64,000 bases of DNA from Chrysemys picta bellii (taxonomy: Eukaryota; Chordata; Testudines; Emydidae): the NCBI RefSeq assembly GCF_011386835.1, contig NC_088795.1, positions 102,546,434 to 102,610,433 of the forward strand, given 5' to 3'. Made by a program: the position numbers and the translations under genes. Below are positions 60,293-64,000 of this stretch, piece after piece. The number at the start of each line of letters is the position of its first letter. Position 1 is the first letter of the stretch. The notes below the pieces were generated by a model. That model was not told the origin of the DNA. It ran no database searches and saw only the letters and a list, made by a program, of their open reading frames with translations.

Positions 60293-62584
60293 TCAGTTCA
60301 ACCAGCTTCAACCAGAAACAATCAGTTTCTAAACTGCCTTTGAAAGTTAACACTGGCTGGAAATGACAAAATATGTTTTGTAAAGAATAACATGCCAACA
60401 GATTAGTATTTGAGCATTTGGATCACATTGTGGGGTGATGCTAGCATACATCTAAAAACAATTAGCTCAATGGTGAAATATGAGAATGCAGTGCTCAATT
60501 TAAGGAAACTTTTGTAAGAGACAATGCCTGTAAAGCACTTCACATTCACAGTAGGAACCCAAATAGAATTAAAGACAAATGATTAAGATAAAACCTCTTC
60601 AAAAATGGAAGGGTTATATACATACATTTGCATGTTTATGCACACATTCATCCAGAAATAAGTAATGCATTCTGTATTAGGCTCTGGTAAGTGGCACTCT
60701 TTCTATTCAACATTGGAATTCAGTTGCAAGACCTACAGAGCCCAATCTGATTTAATATGACATTCCATTATGAAACATACTGGAACTCCTTGAATGAGCA
60801 GCAATTAGATTTCATGGGTTCTGGCATAATTCCATCACTGTTTGTAACTAGAGTATATGACATAGGTGAATACAAGTGCAGTTCAAATGGACCAGAAGTG
60901 CTGCAAGTGGGCAGACTGTATTATATAAAATTATCCAAGTATGAGTATCTCAGGGAAAAGATGTTTGTGATTCAAAAACGATGGGCCAGACTATGATATT
61001 GTTCCCCAGGTTTAAGACAGGTGTAACTCTGAAATAAAACTGGAGCAAGTAAAATCAGAATTGGGACCTATGATTTTAATACTTTGAATGAAGGGACTGT
61101 TGCCGTTCACTAACAAGAACAGTTAGTAATGACAATGATAAAAATCACCTTCTACCTTTCTTGCCTGGAATAAGGTAATAAATAGATACGAGGCCAATCA
61201 TACAAACTTCAGGCCACAAAGTTCATGGCTATTCAGATCTAGGGTTCTAGTTTGAATCCATCACATGTACAACATCTATAGTTCAAATCCAGATTAGCAC
61301 TTTTCCAAAGTTAGAGGAAGGTCACATTTGAGTTTCCACTTCAGGTCCCTCTGTTATAATAAACTGTGGTTATTGGATGATGTAGAATAAAATGGGGGGA
61401 AGTGGATAAATAGAAACAGATTTACACAAACAACATTAAATCTCAAATATAAGGTAGGCCCTTTGCTTTACTTTAATTGCAGAAGGCAGGATATTCATTT
61501 TGCTGATGGCTCACTGGAAGTATAATTTAGGGAATTATTTTGCCTCTTTGTTTTTTTTTATATGGAAGGATCTAGTTACTTTCTCACTCCTGCCATCAGA
61601 GACCCAGAAAGTACAAGAGCTGGTCAATATTAAGGAAGTTTCAAATTTTGTCAAAATAACCCCCAAACCATTTTTCCTGAAAATTTGGGTTTTTTTTTAG
61701 CATTTCTATAGAGGAACATAAGCCAAAAAACCCAAACCAAACCAAAACAAAAAACTACATTTCAAAAGTAGTGGGAAGAGACAAGTGAGTAAATAGTCCC
61801 ATGAAATCAAAACTCTGAAATGTATTGTACATAATTTAATTAGTGCCCAGAGGAATTAGCTGATATTAGGACCAGAATGGGACCAAAAAAAATTTGACAA
61901 TTTGCTTTTGACACAAAAATGTAGATTCAGCAACAGCAAAATGTTTCATGAATATTTGTGTCCAAACCTTTTTTCCAAAATCCCAAAATGTTTTGTTTAA
62001 AAATGTCCTTATTTTAATATTAAAAAAATAAAAGTCAAAATTGAAATGAAAGGTTTTGATTTTGTTGAAACAAAAAGTTGTTCAATCGAAGCAATTTCTT
62101 TGACCCAACTTCTCAAAACTGCCAGTGAATTGAAAAATCCATTCTTCACCCTGCTCTAATTAGGATTTGAATCTACCAGAGGGTGAGCATGACCCTTGAG
62201 GATCCCACAGGAAAATGAGGTTGTTCGTAACTAATAACAAAACTAAGTGTATTTTATATTAACATAAATCTAACAAAATGGCATAAATAATGTGACCAAA
62301 ATTTAACATATCTCAGGTGCAGTTACAGCAGAGAACAACTATTATCTACCTATTCCATGAAGTGATGCTTTTAAAGAGCCAAGCTTTGTGCATATGTAGC
62401 TTGCATGTGTTAGGATTCATTTGTAAATTTTTAAAATGCAGAGTAGTCTCTTTCCTTGCTACAGAGGCAGCTATCAATCATTATACACACACACACACAC
62501 ACACACACCCCTACCTTGCCTTCATTAGGGAATTTTTTGAAAATTTTCTCCTTGTGCAGCTGAACTTTTGTTATCAACATTAGG
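60293..62584. other. AT-rich sequence without recognisable genes
   Basis: A short relic related to those at 46.9 and 51.0 kb lies near 60980-61075. AT-rich low-complexity DNA occupies 61880-62120. A (ca)n microsatellite is at 62484-62508. Confidence 0.5.
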
Positions 62585-62935
62585 CGCTCTAGTGTAGACG
62601 GGGTTTTAGTTGTGACACCATTTTCAGCACCATATCATCTAACCCTTCTGCAAGCAGGTCTAATGGACGCAGTGCCAAAACATGGCAACCTAATGTTAAA
62701 TGGCCTAATTTACCCTTCAGTTCCTGTGTATAGTTGACATCCCATCACAAGGTTGTTTTGCTGGGAGAAAAGTGGCGGTAACCATGTCAGTGGGAGAAGC
62801 GCTGTGCACACTACCACTTATGACAGTGAAACTTATGTCACTGAGGGGTTGTTTTTTTTCACACCCCGGGATGACATACATTTTGCCAACATAAGTGTTA
62901 GTGTAGACTAACACTTAATGTCAAGGCTGTTAATA
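62585..62935. repeat. MITE-like relic
   Basis: Both sides carry 'tagtgtagac' (near 62589 and 62910), a motif of turtle Harbinger/hAT-type MITE ends, and the right half contains 'aacttatgtcactgaggggt...catacattttgccaacataag'. The motifs are in the same orientation, so the ends are not a clean inverted pair. Class uncertain. Confidence 0.4.
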
Positions 62936-63435
62936 AAATCCTTTTTGAAATTCTCTGTCCACCGTGAGCTAATATTCTGAATGTTCAAGACCTAATTCTG
63001 TTGGTCAATATCTTGGTTTATCACTCAGCAAGGAACTCCTATTTGGTTCAAGTTCTCTCTGTATGGGTTTACTCTGTTGCAGCTTCTCCTCTCTGCTGAC
63101 CTCTCGGATCTTGGGGAGTCTGATGTGGCTTCCTGTATTAAAAGGGTTACGTAAAGATAAAAGGCAATTAATTGATTATGAAGGCAATCCAGACTACCTG
63201 GTTGCTTTAGGCAAATATTGTTTCCCCTCAAAACTGTCACAAGCTGTGATGCTTTGAAGATTTACAGGAAGATAATGATATCAGGAGATTGTGATTAAGG
63301 GGGGCAAAGGCAGATGTTGGTTGAGCAATGGGATTTGTCACCAACGTATTCTATGCAGAAGTGTAAAACTGATTTAATATCTGACTTTTGTCATTATATT
63401 TTTTAATGAAAACTACAGTATGTGGCTGTGCATAC
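62936..63435. other. No recognisable gene
   Basis: Two opposing short ORFs (63025-63257) have no domain. Confidence 0.5.
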
Positions 63436-63447
63436 AAATCCTGCTAA

Positions 63448-63643
63448 TGACAGGTTTCAGAGTAGCAGCCGTGTTAGTCTGTATCCGCAAAAAGAAGAAC
63501 AGGAGTACTTGTGGCACCTTAGAGATAACAAATTTATTAGAGCATAAGCTTTCATGAAGTGGACTGTAGTCCACGAAAGCTTATGCTCTAATAAATTTGT
63601 TAGTCTCTAAGGTGCCACAAGTACTCCTGTTCTTCTTTTTGCA
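63448..63643. mobile_element. Palindromic short retroelement, copy 3, with 12-bp target duplication
   Basis: A minus-oriented full copy ('ggtttcagagtagcagccgt' on plus) meets a shorter plus-oriented copy at about 63553. The arms around the centre share 'agcataagctttc'/'gaaagcttatgct' and extend about 70 bp outward to 'gaacaggagtacttgtggca'/'tgccacaagtactcctgttc'. The unit is flanked by the perfect duplication AAATCCTGCTAA at 63436-63447 and 63644-63655. The plus copy keeps a hairpin GTGGAC-TGTA-GTCCAC, GAAA and the AGC-TTAT-GCT-C mini-stem (to 63588) but its CTG of the hammerhead core is lost at the junction. Confidence 0.75.
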
Positions 63644-63655
63644 AAATCCTGCTAA

Positions 63656-64000
63656 GTAAGCTCACTTCATACTTAAATTCCAATTACTTTTAAAGAACAA
63701 CTAAGTAAGAGGCATGTAATATGTGAAGTCTCCTGACTAAAGGTTTAAAGTAACAACATTACAAGCTCCTTTTGGTTTACTTGCCATATTTCTGTTTTTC
63801 ATTCAATTATCTATTTTGTATTTAAAAATAATAATGAACAATTTGCATTTTTGCAGTATAGCATCTTTCAAACAAGGATCTAAACTGGTTTTATAAACAT
63901 TAACTAATTAAGCCTTACAGCAGCTCTGTGAACCAACCAAGTAAAATATTGGGATCACTTTATTCATCACTAAATTACACCCACCTCTGAAATAAAATGC
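63656..64000. other. No recognisable gene
   Basis: AT-rich DNA to the window end; nothing supported. Confidence 0.5.

Noticed and set aside
1..64000. Host protein-coding exons
   Set aside because: Every ORF with recognisable protein similarity belongs to a transposable element; no conserved host domain with splice sites was seen. RNA-seq or cross-species conservation would be needed to find small exons.
1..64000. tRNA, rRNA or snRNA genes
   Set aside because: No tRNA cloverleaf with A and B boxes, rRNA core or U-snRNA signature was recognised; the tRNA-Pro match at 3063-3080 is an 18-base retroviral primer site only.

Overview
The window looks like non-coding DNA from a turtle (Testudines, probably a cryptodire). 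The basis is the repeat content: several CR1-superfamily LINEs, turtle-type hAT and Harbinger MITEs, a Gmr1-like Ty3/gypsy gag, a gammaretrovirus-like ERV, old MIR and L1 relics, and the abundant turtle short repeat carrying 'gccgtgttagtctg' and 'cacgaaagcttatgct'. Sequence between repeats is AT-rich. I found no host exon, tRNA, rRNA, snRNA or CRISPR array. The best reading is an intergenic or deep-intronic stretch populated by transposable elements of many ages.

Layout. 1-3.8 kb: minus-strand ERV with 5' LTR, perfect tRNA-Pro primer site, leader and a collapsed gag-pol remnant, running off the left edge. 6.7-11 kb: LTR/leader-like repeats with tandem units, a hAT MITE, a 128-bp identical copy of the ERV gag start, and a solo LTR with a 5-bp target duplication. 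11-19 kb: mostly unannotatable AT-rich DNA with an old LINE tail and an LTR-like block. 18.6-25.3 kb: palindromic short repeat, CR1, MIR relic interrupted by a hAT MITE, a second hAT MITE. 27.2-28.5 kb: broken HARBI1-like transposase. 29-36 kb: LTR-like blocks and a small MITE. 36.6-36.9 kb: palindromic short retroelement with hammerhead-like motif. 38.5-41.1 kb: Gmr1-like gag-protease remnant beside a GC-rich palindromic MITE. 41.1-46.6 kb: an L1 ORF1 split by a complete 4.35-kb two-gene PIF/Harbinger element (transposase plus Myb/SANT-like protein, convergent). 47.3-50.6 kb: a CR1, itself split by a hAT element, lying between two oppositely oriented pieces of one LINE. 52-60.3 kb: three more CR1-type LINEs, a MIR and a solo LTR. 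62.5-64 kb: MITE relic and another palindromic short retroelement.

How things fit together. Every coding remnant belongs to a mobile element and every one is broken by stops, frameshifts or deletions. The most informative parts are the nested insertions, where removal of the inner element restores the outer one, and three palindromic short retroelements flanked by 12-14 bp target duplications. The latter carry features of a hammerhead ribozyme and suggest Penelope-like retroelement terminal repeats.
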